From Spirochaetales bacterium (GTDB lineage Bacteria > Spirochaetota > Spirochaetia > Sphaerochaetales > Sphaerochaetaceae), in contig DUPO01000133.1 of the NCBI GenBank assembly GCA_012838275.1, forward strand, positions 1-64,000: a DNA stretch of 64,000 nt. The letters are read 5' to 3'. Each line of letters begins with the position of its first letter. The first letter of the stretch is position 1. The notes beneath the pieces are model-generated. The model had not been told where the DNA came from. It saw nothing but the letters and a program-made list of their open reading frames with translations, and ran no database searches. Of the stretch, positions 1 to 10,439 are shown piece after piece. Made by a program: the position numbers and the translations under genes.

Positions 1-24
1 AAAACGGCCTTTCGGCCGTTTTTC
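1..24 (-). terminator. Rho-independent terminator, 3' of the phosphoribosyltransferase gene
   Basis: AAAACGGCC-TTTC-GGCCGTTTT stem with flanking A/T tracts. Confidence 0.8.
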
Positions 25-29
25 ATTCG

Positions 30-650
30 TTACAGGTTGTCCCCTCGCACATCGTGCAATATCTGCCTCACTTCAGGATCGGCAAACTGCTCATCGATCT
101 CCTTAGAGGTAAGACCGAGAAACTCATGACAGTGATAATGAATCCACTGCTCCTCTTCAGGTGAGTTCAGCACGTGTTTGCGGCAGTAGTAGTCGGGTTG
201 TATGGGAAGGGGCTCCTCATTCTTGTAGAGAGGCACCTTGTAGTCATATACGGCGATCTTGAGGTCTTCACGGGGTATGCCCTTATGCATGATGATTTCT
301 GCAAGGGCGTTGACAGTCTTGCCTGTATCAAAGATATCATCAACAACAAGAATCCTGTCACCGGTTCTCAAATGCTCGGGTGAATAGGTCCAACCATCGA
401 CCATGACATTTGTCTGGCTCCTGAGATACCCATAAGAGCGGGCTACAACAGCGGCATAAAAAACAGGGCGTCCTTTTTCTCGAATACGGACCATCTTGTA
501 GTATTCGCTGAAAACATTTGCCATATAGGCTCCACCCCTCAAGGAAGCATAGATGATATCAGGTATGAAATGATCCTCAATATACATCTTGTGGGCAAGC
601 TTCAAGGCGCTGTCGCGAATTGTATCGCCGGATATAAACTCTTTTATCAC
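30..650 (-). CDS. Phosphoribosyltransferase (xanthine/hypoxanthine-type)
   Basis: 206 aa ORF; PRPP-binding motif ILVVDDIFDTGKT. Confidence 0.85.
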   Translation of the reverse strand: MIKEFISGDTIRDSALKLAHKMYIEDHFIPDIIYASLRGGAYMANVFSEYYKMVRIREKGRPVFYAAVVARSYGYLRSQTNVMVDGWTYSPEHLRTGDRILVVDDIFDTGKTVNALAEIIMHKGIPREDLKIAVYDYKVPLYKNEEPLPIQPDYYCRKHVLNSPEEEQWIHYHCHEFLGLTSKEIDEQFADPEVRQILHDVRGDNL

Positions 651-665
651 CTTTGCACTCCTAAA

Positions 666-1424
666 TTATGCTTCTACCGTAAGGATTTCCAAACCGTCCT
701 TGGTGAGGGCGATGGTATCTTCAAAATGTGCAGAGGGTTTGCCGTCTGCTGTGACTACAGTCCATCCATTCTCCAGGGTCCTGACATTTTTAGTCCCAAG
801 ATTGATCATGGGTTCGATTGCCAGCACCATTCCCTCACGGATTCGAGGATTCGGCATGAAGGAGCTTACATAGTTGGGTATGGAAGGATCCTCATGTACA
901 TCGAGGCCTACCCCATGTCCGCAGAAATCGCGTACGACTCCGTAGCCCTTGGAGTTTGCCAGTTTGTAGACGGCACCACTGATGTCCTGTATGCGGGCTC
1001 CCTTCTTTCCTGCTGCCTCAATACCCAGAGCTAGGCATTTTTCAGTCACAGTACACAAATCCTTCCACTCTTTCTTGGTTTCCCCAATGATGAAGGTTCG
1101 GGCCATATCGGAGAAATGGCCGTCGAGGTTGATGCCCAAATCTATATCGACGAGGTCACCTTCGGCGATGAGCCGGTCCTTGCTGGGAATCCCATGGATG
1201 ACCTCCTCGTTGATGGATATGCAGGCTGTAGCAGGAAATCCCTCATAATCCAGGAAAGCAGGCTTTACCTTGTGTTTCATCATGAAATCATAACAATACT
1301 TATCAATGGTAAAGGTGGACATCCCAGGCTCCATAAAGGAAGGTAGTGAATTCATAAGGCGGGCTGTCAGCTGACACGCCTCGCGTATTCTTTGTATCTG
1401 GTCAAAGGTTTTCAGTCGTATCAT
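666..1424 (-). CDS. map: Type I methionine aminopeptidase
   Basis: GHGVGLDVHEDP, DIDLGINLDGHFSDMARTF and AIEPM metal-ligand motifs. Confidence 0.95.
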   Translation of the reverse strand: MIRLKTFDQIQRIREACQLTARLMNSLPSFMEPGMSTFTIDKYCYDFMMKHKVKPAFLDYEGFPATACISINEEVIHGIPSKDRLIAEGDLVDIDLGINLDGHFSDMARTFIIGETKKEWKDLCTVTEKCLALGIEAAGKKGARIQDISGAVYKLANSKGYGVVRDFCGHGVGLDVHEDPSIPNYVSSFMPNPRIREGMVLAIEPMINLGTKNVRTLENGWTVVTADGKPSAHFEDTIALTKDGLEILTVEA

Positions 1425-1863
1425 GCTCAGTTTTTCCTTTTAGGGGAAACAGTTGCTTTTGCATCGTATCCAGCATTCCATTGATGAACTTGTAGTTCAC
1501 TTCGGTTGAAAAGTCTTGTGAAAGCTTAACTGCTTCATCGATGATGATATGGGGATGGATATCGCCATACAAGAGACAATACACACTAATCCTCAGAACA
1601 TTCCTGTCGACGATATCGATACGTTCCAAGGGACGGTTCAACGAGAATTGGGAGATCAGCTCATCTATCTGCCCAAGGTTCTCGATGGTTCCCTGAACAA
1701 GATAGTGGGCATATAATTTAACCTCTTCTTCAAGATCCGCATATTCTGCATCTGTGATGCCGCTAAAGTGTTGAGGAATATGCTCCTTTGTCATGATATG
1801 GTTAAAATCAAGAGCATAGAGTGTCTGTATTGCAAGTTCCCTTGCCTTGTGTCTTGTTCTCAT
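1402..1863 (-). CDS. nusB: Transcription antitermination factor NusB
   Basis: N-term RxxARELAIQTLYALD and C-term IIIDEAVKLSQDFSTEVNYKFINGMLD typical of NusB. Confidence 0.93.
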   Translation of the reverse strand: MRTRHKARELAIQTLYALDFNHIMTKEHIPQHFSGITDAEYADLEEEVKLYAHYLVQGTIENLGQIDELISQFSLNRPLERIDIVDRNVLRISVYCLLYGDIHPHIIIDEAVKLSQDFSTEVNYKFINGMLDTMQKQLFPLKGKTEHDTTENL

Positions 1864-1865
1864 AA

Positions 1866-2912
1866 TTATTTCTTATACAGGATGTTTACGCTTGCGCTCT
1901 TGCGCAAATCTTCCACCAAAGAGTTGATGGCCGAATAGTAAATTTCCTGTTGTTTCGCTCCTGTGAGTTGTGCTGTGATGTAGTCACGGATTGTGGTGGT
2001 GGTATCGGGATTGATCTGATCGTCAAGAGCCAATATCTTGGTTTCATTGTAGGCCAGGATCTTCAGGATATGAAAACCTGTATTGGAGACCACCACATCG
2101 CTGGTACTCCCCACATCGGTTGAGAATGCCATATCAAAGAAACCTTCACCCAGACCAAGAAGAGCTTGCTCATCGTCCATGGTCAGCCAACCGATGTCTC
2201 CAGCCTTGCTCTTGCTCTGCTTGTCCTGTGAGTACTCCACAACTGCCTTTTCAAAAGAGACGGTTCCATAGCGCAGTTGCTGAGCAACACGATCCATGGT
2301 CGCCTTATTCTTCTTGTTAGTCGCCTCATCATCGGTAAATGGAATGAAGATATGACTGAGTTTGACAGTCTCGGGACTGACAAATTGTGTCTTGTTCTTT
2401 CTATAGAAGGAAGATACTTCGGTTTCTGAAATTGAAACCGGCTTATTCAGTTCTGAAGCTTTCTTCAGTCTGACATAAGCGTCCACCATCAGTTGCTCGC
2501 CGATCATCTGCCTGTACGAATCGACGCTGCCAAAATTCGCGTTGACAACTTGCTTGAACTCATCATCGGTGAGCTTCTGGCCGTAGCTGGACTCGATGCT
2601 GGCTTTCTGTGAGGCATATGCCTGGTCAATCATAGCGTCAGTTATCTTGACACCATCACGCGCTGCACCCTGGCGGAACAACTCGTTGTTTATCAGAAGG
2701 TTTAGGATCTGCAATGGATCGACTGTTGCAGGATCGGCACCACTTTGGACCGCACTAGCCTTGTATCGAGCCACCTCCGCATCAAGTTCGGATACTGTGA
2801 TGGGGGTTGTCTTGGTAAGACGGACAGTGGCTGCGGGAGCACCAATCGGGGCTGCAAAAAGAACCATGCTTGCCAGTATAACGGTGGTAGCCAAAACTAA
2901 TATTCGTTTCAT
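1866..2912 (-). CDS. Periplasmic peptidyl-prolyl isomerase (SurA/PrsA/parvulin type)
   Basis: Signal peptide; SurA-N-like domain; parvulin domain (KLSHIFIPF...GDIGWL...GFHILKIL). Confidence 0.85.
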   Translation of the reverse strand: MKRILVLATTVILASMVLFAAPIGAPAATVRLTKTTPITVSELDAEVARYKASAVQSGADPATVDPLQILNLLINNELFRQGAARDGVKITDAMIDQAYASQKASIESSYGQKLTDDEFKQVVNANFGSVDSYRQMIGEQLMVDAYVRLKKASELNKPVSISETEVSSFYRKNKTQFVSPETVKLSHIFIPFTDDEATNKKNKATMDRVAQQLRYGTVSFEKAVVEYSQDKQSKSKAGDIGWLTMDDEQALLGLGEGFFDMAFSTDVGSTSDVVVSNTGFHILKILAYNETKILALDDQINPDTTTTIRDYITAQLTGAKQQEIYYSAINSLVEDLRKSASVNILYKK

Positions 2913-2969
2913 TAAAAACTCCTAGAGATTACTTGAGTACAAAATAACTGAATACAGGATAAAAGTACA

Positions 2970-3383
2970 TTAAATTTGCAGATGTTTTCCAATTGCCCTT
3001 GCATAATCAGGTTTGGTGACGATCTCACTCTTCTTAAGGAACAGGCCTTCATGCTCCATGGTCTTCATAAGAGCCTGCAAGGTTTTCATTGATCGGAGCC
3101 CACCCTTAGAGACGAAGCCCATACAACGTATGCCGGAAACTTCCCCAGCAGACCTAAGGAACTGGGAAACAGTTGTAGGGATCTTACCACCCCAAAAGGT
3201 GTTGGCTTCCGTTCCAAAGATAAGATAGTCATAGAATGAAACCTTTTTCCCCATGTCGAGGTTCATATCAATGATATCAACCTGATGGCCTTGTGAGGAG
3301 ACTCCCTCCGCCAAGGATTTGGCAATAGCTTTGATTTTTTCGCTCTCTCTAGAGGCGGAAGCATACAATACGCAAACTTTCAT
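2970..3383 (-). CDS. Flavodoxin-like protein
   Basis: 137 aa; flavodoxin-like layout (VLYASASRESEKIKAIAKSLAEG, DYLIFGTEANTFWGGKIP). Confidence 0.6.
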   Translation of the reverse strand: MKVCVLYASASRESEKIKAIAKSLAEGVSSQGHQVDIIDMNLDMGKKVSFYDYLIFGTEANTFWGGKIPTTVSQFLRSAGEVSGIRCMGFVSKGGLRSMKTLQALMKTMEHEGLFLKKSEIVTKPDYARAIGKHLQI

Positions 3384-3457
3384 ATGATATCCCTTATAAC
3401 AGATACCGACCGCACATCATGCGGCCGGCAGTCAAATAACAAATGGCATCTACCGAC

Positions 3458-3808
3458 CTAATTGGTTGCGGCAGGAGCTTCAACTGTACTAGCAGGAGTC
3501 TCTGATTCCACCCACCAGTCAGTGGTTTGCTGAACCTGTTCAGTCTTCACCGAATCGAGAAGCTTGTCTTGAGACGGACTCTTGTTGACAAATGCTACGA
3601 CAAGAGCAAGAACCATGAACACTACAGCCAGCGTAGCAGTTGCTTTCGTAACGACACTGCTTGCATGAGATCCGAAGGCAGTATTACTACCACCACCGAA
3701 GATGCCGCCCAATCCTTCACTCTGTTCATCCTGCACTGCGACAAGGAAAATCAAAAGGAGACTGACGATCACGAATAGTACCAACAAAATAACGCTCAAA
3801 ACACCCAT
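3458..3808 (-). CDS. secG: Preprotein translocase subunit SecG
   Basis: Two TM segments with QDEQSEGLGGIFGGGSNTAFGSHAS motif. Confidence 0.92.
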   Translation of the reverse strand: MGVLSVILLVLFVIVSLLLIFLVAVQDEQSEGLGGIFGGGSNTAFGSHASSVVTKATATLAVVFMVLALVVAFVNKSPSQDKLLDSVKTEQVQQTTDWWVESETPASTVEAPAATN

Positions 3809-3825
3809 TTAACTACTCCGGTTTG

Positions 3826-4578
3826 TTACATATCAAAAGTGACGATAGGCAAGAACTGCTCAACAGAGAGCGAAGCACCGCCAACAAGGGCACCATCGAT
3901 ATGTTCCTTGGACATCAAAGACTTAACATTTGAAGCCTTTACTGAACCACCATACTGTATTATGAGCTCTTCTGCAACACCCTTTGTATAGAGTTTGGCT
4001 ACAAGAGAACGAATAAAAGCATGAGCACTATCTGCATCTTCCGGTGTGGCGGTCTTTCCAGTACCTATAGCCCATACAGGCTCATAGGCAATGGTGATCC
4101 TAGCCATATCCTCAGCAGAAACACCCTGAAGGCCAACTGTGACCTGACGGGTCAGAACCTCTTCCAGCTTGCCTGCTTCCCTCTCTTCAAGAGTCTCTCC
4201 GACACAAAGGTCCACGTCCATCTTCTCTGAGATGGCAAGCAGGACTTTCCTGTTGATCAGAGCGTCAGTCTCACCGAAAATAGCCCTTCTTTCGCTATGG
4301 CCAAGGAGGACAGTATTGACCCCAAGGTCCTTTAGCATGGCAGGACTTATCTCTCCGGTGAAAGCACCGCTCTTGTTGTCGCTCATGTTCTGAGATGCAA
4401 CGATGATGTTGCTGCCTTTGACAGCTTCCATCACAGCGGGGATGGTGACAAAAGGAGGAGCGATCATGACCTTGGTCTTTACCCCTTCCAAAGCCTTTAC
4501 AAGTTCCTTAGCGAAAGCCGCACCCTCACTGGGGGTCATGTTCATTTTCCAGTTTCCAGCAATATAAGGTTTTCTCAT
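3826..4578 (-). CDS. tpiA: Triosephosphate isomerase
   Basis: MRKPYIAGNWKMN start, AYEPVWAIGTGKTATPEDA, QYGGSVKASN; start trimmed from the ORF track's 4647. Confidence 0.96.
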   Translation of the reverse strand: MRKPYIAGNWKMNMTPSEGAAFAKELVKALEGVKTKVMIAPPFVTIPAVMEAVKGSNIIVASQNMSDNKSGAFTGEISPAMLKDLGVNTVLLGHSERRAIFGETDALINRKVLLAISEKMDVDLCVGETLEEREAGKLEEVLTRQVTVGLQGVSAEDMARITIAYEPVWAIGTGKTATPEDADSAHAFIRSLVAKLYTKGVAEELIIQYGGSVKASNVKSLMSKEHIDGALVGGASLSVEQFLPIVTFDM

Positions 4579-4579
4579 C

Positions 4580-5758
4580 TTATTTCTCCAATGCCTTGAT
4601 GCCAGGAAGGACCTTCCCTTCCAAAAACTCAAGGGATGCACCTCCACCGGTGCTCACGTGACTAATCTTATCGGCAAGGTTGAACTTGTTGACAGCTGCA
4701 ACAGAGTCGCCCCCACCCACTACTGTAGTACCCTTGCAGGTTGCAAGAGCTTTTGCAATGGCGAGGGTCCCTTGGGCAAACGCCTCAAATTCAAAGACAC
4801 CCATAGGACCGTTCCAGACGACACTCTTAGCACCTTCAACAGCAGAGACGATCAGCTTCACTGTCTTGGGACCGATGTCCATACCGATGAGGTCCCCTGA
4901 AATGTCTGCACTGTCAACGGTTATGGCCTTGGTGTCTTCCTTGAACTCAGCACCACATAGGTGGTCTACAGGAAGGATTACCTCGACCCCTTTTTCCTTA
5001 GCCTTCGCAAGGAAGGAGGATGCCGTATCCTTGTACTCCTCTTCAACCAGGCTCTTTCCTATGGAATGACCCTGAACAGCGAGGAAGGTATAGGCCATTC
5101 CTCCACCGATTACGATGGTATCGCAGGAGTTGACCAGGCTTTCAAGAACCCCAATCTTACTTGAAACCTTTGAGCCACCGATAATGGCAACAAAGGGTTT
5201 TTCGGGGTTCTCTAGCAGAGGAGCCATGAACTTAACCTCTTTTTCAATGAGGAACCCTGCGTAGGAGGGCAGATAGTGCGCCACACCAGCAGTGGATGCA
5301 TGAGCTCTGTGGGCAGTGCCAAAAGCATCGTTCACGTATACATCGCCAAAAAGTGAGAGCTTTTTAGCAAAATCCAAGTCATTCTTCTCTTCTTCAGCGT
5401 AGAATCTGACGTTCTCGAGCAGCAAAACCTCACCACTCTTAAGAGCCTCAACCTCTTTGGCAACCTCGGCCCCGATGACATCGGAAGCAAGCTTGACCGG
5501 TCGGCCCAGTAACTGGGCGAATTTCTTGGCGATGGGAGCCATGGACAATTCAGGATTTTTCTTTCCCTTGGGCCTGCCGAAGTGGCTCATCGCTACGACG
5601 CTGCCGCCTGCATCCAAAATATACTGTATGGTGGGCAGGGCAGACCTGATCCTGGTATCGTCAGTTACTTCACCGTCTTTCAGCGGTACATTGAAATCAA
5701 CACGAACAAGAGCTCTCTTGCCTGAGAAATCATAATCCCTGATAGTTTGTAAAATCAT
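4580..5758 (-). CDS. pgk: Phosphoglycerate kinase
   Basis: [55 protein letters not shown]. Confidence 0.97.
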   Translation of the reverse strand: MILQTIRDYDFSGKRALVRVDFNVPLKDGEVTDDTRIRSALPTIQYILDAGGSVVAMSHFGRPKGKKNPELSMAPIAKKFAQLLGRPVKLASDVIGAEVAKEVEALKSGEVLLLENVRFYAEEEKNDLDFAKKLSLFGDVYVNDAFGTAHRAHASTAGVAHYLPSYAGFLIEKEVKFMAPLLENPEKPFVAIIGGSKVSSKIGVLESLVNSCDTIVIGGGMAYTFLAVQGHSIGKSLVEEEYKDTASSFLAKAKEKGVEVILPVDHLCGAEFKEDTKAITVDSADISGDLIGMDIGPKTVKLIVSAVEGAKSVVWNGPMGVFEFEAFAQGTLAIAKALATCKGTTVVGGGDSVAAVNKFNLADKISHVSTGGGASLEFLEGKVLPGIKALEK

Positions 5759-5804
5759 ACTAATCCCCTTTCTCTATAAATGATGCATATCCCCAAGCAA
5801 AACC

Positions 5805-5830
5805 TCAGGCCTGCTTTGCAACAGGCCTGA
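5805..5830 (-). terminator. Intercistronic hairpin between gapA and pgk (attenuator/processing or terminator)
   Basis: TCAGGCCTG-CTTTGCAA-CAGGCCTGA, 9-bp perfect stem, followed by TTTT on the minus strand. Confidence 0.6.
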
Positions 5831-5847
5831 AGATAGTGTAGCTTAAG

Positions 5848-6852
5848 TTATTTCACCAGTTTCTTGGCGAGGTCGACAACACGGGTTGAGTACCCCATCT
5901 CATTGTCATACCAGCTGAGAACCTTGATCATCTTCTCACCCATTTTCATGGTCAGAGCAGCATCAAAGATTGAAGAGTGACTGTTTCCAACGATATCATG
6001 GGAAACAATGGGATCTTCAGTATACTCGAGAATACCCTTCATCGGGCCTTCTGCTGCCTTTTTCATAGCTGCATTGACTTCTTCAACGGTAGCATCCTTC
6101 TCAAGCATGACGACTAGGTCGACAATGGATCCGACAGGAATAGGAACACGCATTGCCATTCCGTTAAGTTTGCCCTTCAAAGAGGGAATGACATCAGATA
6201 CGGCACGGGCAGCACCAGTGGTGGTAGGAATGATTGACACGGCACCTGCTCGTGCACGGCGAAGGTCAGAGTGAGGCTGATCCTGCATGACCTGGTCATT
6301 GGTGTATGCGTGGATGGTGGTCATGAGACCGCGCTCGATTCCGAATGCATCATCAAGAACCTTTGCAATCGGAGCAAGACAGTTGGTTGTGCAGGAAGCG
6401 TTAGAGAAAGCTTCGAGGCTCAGGTCGAGCTGGTCGTCGTTGACGCCGCAAACCACGGTCTGTTCGATCTTGTCCTTTGCAGGAACGGTCAGGATTACTT
6501 TCTTTGCACCAGCCTTGATGTGATCCTTGTAACCGCCCTTTGGCCCTTCGGCAACGGTGAAAACGCCAGTTGATTCGATGGCTACATCAACCCCAAGCTC
6601 CTTCCAAGGAAGTTCAGCGGGATTCCTGAGTGCAAACACTGGAATGGTCTTTCCGTCAACAATGATTGCATTGTCGCCAACTTCTACAGTCTTGTCATAC
6701 ACACCATAGTTGGAGTCATATTTCAAAAGATGAGCCAGTGTCTTAGGACTGGTCAAGTCGTTGATACCGACAATCTCGATATTCTTGTCTGCAAAAGCAA
6801 CCTTAAATACGTTGCGTCCAATTCTTCCAAAACCATTAATTGCAATTTTCAT
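5848..6852 (-). CDS. gapA: Glyceraldehyde-3-phosphate dehydrogenase
   Basis: [31 protein letters not shown] active site, [16 protein letters not shown]. Confidence 0.97.
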   Translation of the reverse strand: MKIAINGFGRIGRNVFKVAFADKNIEIVGINDLTSPKTLAHLLKYDSNYGVYDKTVEVGDNAIIVDGKTIPVFALRNPAELPWKELGVDVAIESTGVFTVAEGPKGGYKDHIKAGAKKVILTVPAKDKIEQTVVCGVNDDQLDLSLEAFSNASCTTNCLAPIAKVLDDAFGIERGLMTTIHAYTNDQVMQDQPHSDLRRARAGAVSIIPTTTGAARAVSDVIPSLKGKLNGMAMRVPIPVGSIVDLVVMLEKDATVEEVNAAMKKAAEGPMKGILEYTEDPIVSHDIVGNSHSSIFDAALTMKMGEKMIKVLSWYDNEMGYSTRVVDLAKKLVK

Positions 6853-6930
6853 TGTATTCCTCCGGGAATTTTAATTCCGTATCGATATTAATATACTGTT
6901 TACCCCCCAAAGGGTCAACGTAGTATCAAA

Positions 6931-7698
6931 TTATTTGACCACCAATTTTAATTGGTTGATCTTATGTCCGTCAATGCTCTCTACAGTGAATACCGCCTGG
7001 GAATCCTCAATGGATTCACTTTCCGACGGAATCCTGCCAAAAAGCTCGAAAACATAACCACCGATGGTCTCAAAGTCCTCTTCGTCGATCTTCAGCCCTA
7101 CTCTCTCATTGACATCATCAATGGAGGTTCTAGCCTCTACAATATATACCTGTTCTTCAACTTTGAATATTCCATCACCCTCATCCTCATCAAACTCATC
7201 TTGGATATCTCCAACGATGACCTCAAGGATGTCTTCCATGCATACGATCCCACTGACACCGCCGTATTCATCAATTGCTATGGCGATGTGTACCTTGCGG
7301 ACCTTGAATTCCCTAAGCAGGTCATCAAGATGCTTGCTTTCAGGGATAAAATAAGGCTTTCGCATAAGTTTACGTACATCGAAGTCATTCTCAACCCCAT
7401 GTCGTAAGATATCCTTTGCATAGAGGATTCCAACAATGTTATCTATGGTGTCCTCATATACGGGATACCGTGAATAACCTTGTTCCTGGATTATCTCATA
7501 AAACTCATCGAGGGTGATCGTACTGTTAAGGAATTCCACATCGACCCGGGGGACCATGATCTCTTTTACCGTCTTGTCCTTGAGTTCCTCGATCCCTTCA
7601 ATCATCGTCTGCCGTTCTTCAATCTCAACCTTCTGGCGAAGCTCCTGATCCAAATTGTGGTGCTTTTTCTTGAACAAGCCTTTCATTCGCGAAATCAA
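6931..7698 (-). CDS. CBS-domain transporter-associated protein (TlyC/CorC-like, no TM domain)
   Basis: IMVPRVDVEFL, VFDEYGG-like AIDEYGGVSGIVCMEDILE; C-terminal CorC_HlyC-like domain. Confidence 0.87.
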   Translation of the reverse strand: MISRMKGLFKKKHHNLDQELRQKVEIEERQTMIEGIEELKDKTVKEIMVPRVDVEFLNSTITLDEFYEIIQEQGYSRYPVYEDTIDNIVGILYAKDILRHGVENDFDVRKLMRKPYFIPESKHLDDLLREFKVRKVHIAIAIDEYGGVSGIVCMEDILEVIVGDIQDEFDEDEGDGIFKVEEQVYIVEARTSIDDVNERVGLKIDEEDFETIGGYVFELFGRIPSESESIEDSQAVFTVESIDGHKINQLKLVVK

Positions 7699-8198
7699 CG
7701 TTTAATCCCCCCAAGTTTCATGAGAATCTGCTCCTGTTGTACGAGCATTGGCTCAAGCGCATCATTGCTTGCATGATCAAATCCAAGGAGATGCAGCAAG
7801 CCATGAACCAAGAGCCGAAACAGCTCCTCATCGACATCAACACTAAATGATTGTGCATTTCTTTTCAAGGTATCTATCGATATCACCATGTCTCCAAGCA
7901 CTCTAAGTTCTACTGGCGGTGTACTATCCCCACTAAAAGAAAGTTCAGGCCAACTGAAGTCCTGGAGATCTTCTTCCTGGACAAAAGAAAGGATGTCAGT
8001 GCTCTCATCCTTGTCGCGATAGGTCTTGTTAAGCTCTTGCATTCGCACATCGCTTACAAAGCTGAGAGAGAGCTCACAGGGGTCCACGCCCAGTGCCTCC
8101 AAAACAGATACGATCCGCTTCCTTACCAGTTCTTCAGGTGCAACTTCCCGGTAGGAATCATCATCGTACGATATGTCCACTACCAATTCTTTTTTCAT
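7695..8198 (-). CDS. ybeY: Endoribonuclease YbeY
   Basis: ELNKTYRDKDESTDILSF and HGLLHLLGFDH metal motif. Confidence 0.94.
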   Translation of the reverse strand: MKKELVVDISYDDDSYREVAPEELVRKRIVSVLEALGVDPCELSLSFVSDVRMQELNKTYRDKDESTDILSFVQEEDLQDFSWPELSFSGDSTPPVELRVLGDMVISIDTLKRNAQSFSVDVDEELFRLLVHGLLHLLGFDHASNDALEPMLVQQEQILMKLGGIKR

Positions 8199-8204
8199 AT
8201 CCGC

Positions 8205-10439
8205 TTATCCTTTTACAGGTGTTTTTTGCAAGGTATCCCCTAGCTCTTCGGGATAGGCTATACGGTGATGGTCCCTTCCTATCAGTGATTGTAAAAATGA
8301 AGAGCCGATAAGTTCCAGGTCCGTTAGCGAGAGCAAGGAGTCCTTGAGCTGGTCTCTTGCAATCTTGCCCATGATAACAGAGTGGATCAGCTTCTCATAC
8401 TTGGAAGGAGAAGCCTTTTTCAAAGTCCTGCTGGCAGCCTCGACACAGTCGGAAAGCATTACGATCGCAGCTTCCGGAGTAGTGGGAGTCACCCCATTGT
8501 AGGAGTAGTCATCCTCATTTACATCAATGCCTGAGACCTGTGCCTGTTCTTTTGCTTCATGGTAGAAAAATTGGATCACATCGTTGCCATGGTGTTGGGC
8601 AATTATATCCAACACTTCCTGCGGCAGCCCGGCTTCCCTGCCTTTTTCCACGCCTAGTTTGACGTGGCTTTTGATAATGGCCACGGAAAGACTCGGCTTG
8701 ATATCATCATGCTTGTTCTCCTGGCCTTGGTTTTCAATGAAATATTCCGGATGGTCAACCTTGCCAATATCATGATAAATGCCCCCTACCCGGGCAAGCA
8801 TAGCATTTGCTCCGATTGCCTTAGCCGCATTGTAAGCCAAGTCAGCTACATAGCGGCTATGATTATACGTTCCCTGGGCTACGACAGAGAGGCGGTCAAG
8901 TACCGGGCTGTCGGCAAAGGCGAGTTCGCTGAGGCGAAAGGATGTCGGAATGTTGAATACCCTCTCACACAGAGGGACAATGGCGGCTACAAGCACCAAC
9001 GATACCGATATGTTGACCACCAGAGCACCCAAAAGGCTGATAATCCCATTGAAGGAGAGTCCTGCTAGCAGATTCAGTGAAATCGCAATGAAACTGCTGA
9101 AGAGACAGGCATAAAACCAGTTATAGATATCTTCAAGTCTCTTGATGGTGAATTGGAAAAAATACAGACAGAATCCAATAGTTGTCATGGAGAAAAAGAA
9201 TGTCAGGGCAGTGCTGTGGGGAAGGATCATGGCGTAGCATGAGAGCATGAAGCCACTGATGATACCGACACGTTTCTTGTTGGTGATCTGTGAGATGAAG
9301 ATAGGTGCGAACAGGACGGGCAAGAATGAATCCTTGAATTGGATGGAGTTTTGCATGGTCCAGTGTGAGATGAGATACAACATCAAAAGGGATAGCAGGA
9401 TGGAGGAGAGCATCAGGTTCAGATAGAGATAATGACGTTTCTCATGCTTGAGAAATTCTGTGAAGACATACAGGGCTGAGCCGGTAGCCAACACGATGAA
9501 AATGAACCTTCCTATCAATTCAAGTACAGTGTAGTTGATCGAGGAACTTTTCATCTTTGAGACCAAGGCCATCTGTTCCTCAGTAATGACAGAGTCCTTG
9601 GCTATAAGCTTCTGCCCTCGCTGGATGGTAACCAGCTCGGGCTTGACCTGTTGCTTGGCTACTGTACGGAGTTGAAGGGTTTTAGCTTCGTTAAAGCGAA
9701 CATTATCCTCAAGCAAAAGTGAAAGGGTGTCAAGAAGCAATTGGGGCTGGAAAAGAGGGTTCGCATCCGTATACGCCTTCAGCCAATAGGAAAGATAGTG
9801 TTCCAGATTCTCTTTGGTCACAATGGAATTGAAGGGTTGCTCGACAAGGGAGCGTGCCTTCTCCATGGTTAGGGTATTGTCCATATAGAAGAACTCATAG
9901 CCATTCTGTCTGTTCTTTTGTACATCCGATTGTGAGAAAAGGCCTTTTTGCAGGATAAGTTCACTGGTCTCTTCAAGTGCTGACAGCATGAATTTCAAAT
10001 CTTGTTCGCTCATTTCAGCAAAACGAGCCATGACATTCGCAGAATCAGGAGACCCTACCCTTTCAAATTTCTGCACATCTGTCTTTGCAGGATCCCAATA
10101 ATCAATGAAATCCTGAACTCGGGAAACCGAGACAGAGGTGGCATGGAGGGAGAACGAGAAGTAAGGTAGCACCTTCTCCTCCGCCTTTGCCAATAGGCGC
10201 TCAGTCTGTTCGATATCCTCATATTCAAAGGAGGAAAATGCAAAGACATCCTCATTGGCCAAAGAGCCTACCTCATAGCGTGACGAGAATGAACGCACCC
10301 CCTTTCCCGGGCTGCTGATCAAAACCAAGGGGATGATCATCGCCGCGGAAACTATCAGGACTACAAGAATTATGGCAAGGGTCCTTTGGTTTCTGATGTT
10401 GAGGGCTTTTTTCTCTTTGCTCAATTGTTTTCTGCTCAT
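8205..10439 (-). CDS. 7TM-HD receptor-type phosphohydrolase (PgpH-like)
   Basis: N-term TM and extracellular region, multi-TM block, HD motif (GIYHDIGKVDHPEYF, IAQHHG, LSDCVEAASRTL). Confidence 0.9.
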   Translation of the reverse strand: MSRKQLSKEKKALNIRNQRTLAIILVVLIVSAAMIIPLVLISSPGKGVRSFSSRYEVGSLANEDVFAFSSFEYEDIEQTERLLAKAEEKVLPYFSFSLHATSVSVSRVQDFIDYWDPAKTDVQKFERVGSPDSANVMARFAEMSEQDLKFMLSALEETSELILQKGLFSQSDVQKNRQNGYEFFYMDNTLTMEKARSLVEQPFNSIVTKENLEHYLSYWLKAYTDANPLFQPQLLLDTLSLLLEDNVRFNEAKTLQLRTVAKQQVKPELVTIQRGQKLIAKDSVITEEQMALVSKMKSSSINYTVLELIGRFIFIVLATGSALYVFTEFLKHEKRHYLYLNLMLSSILLSLLMLYLISHWTMQNSIQFKDSFLPVLFAPIFISQITNKKRVGIISGFMLSCYAMILPHSTALTFFFSMTTIGFCLYFFQFTIKRLEDIYNWFYACLFSSFIAISLNLLAGLSFNGIISLLGALVVNISVSLVLVAAIVPLCERVFNIPTSFRLSELAFADSPVLDRLSVVAQGTYNHSRYVADLAYNAAKAIGANAMLARVGGIYHDIGKVDHPEYFIENQGQENKHDDIKPSLSVAIIKSHVKLGVEKGREAGLPQEVLDIIAQHHGNDVIQFFYHEAKEQAQVSGIDVNEDDYSYNGVTPTTPEAAIVMLSDCVEAASRTLKKASPSKYEKLIHSVIMGKIARDQLKDSLLSLTDLELIGSSFLQSLIGRDHHRIAYPEELGDTLQKTPVKG

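Noticed and set aside
570-1034. 154-aa plus-strand ORF
   Set aside because: Antisense across the PRTase/map junction; no supporting features.
3401-3425. Hairpin CCGACCGCACATCATGCGGCCGG between secG and the flavodoxin-like gene
   Set aside because: Stable stem but without U-tract or clear regulatory context; probably a simple intergenic stem.
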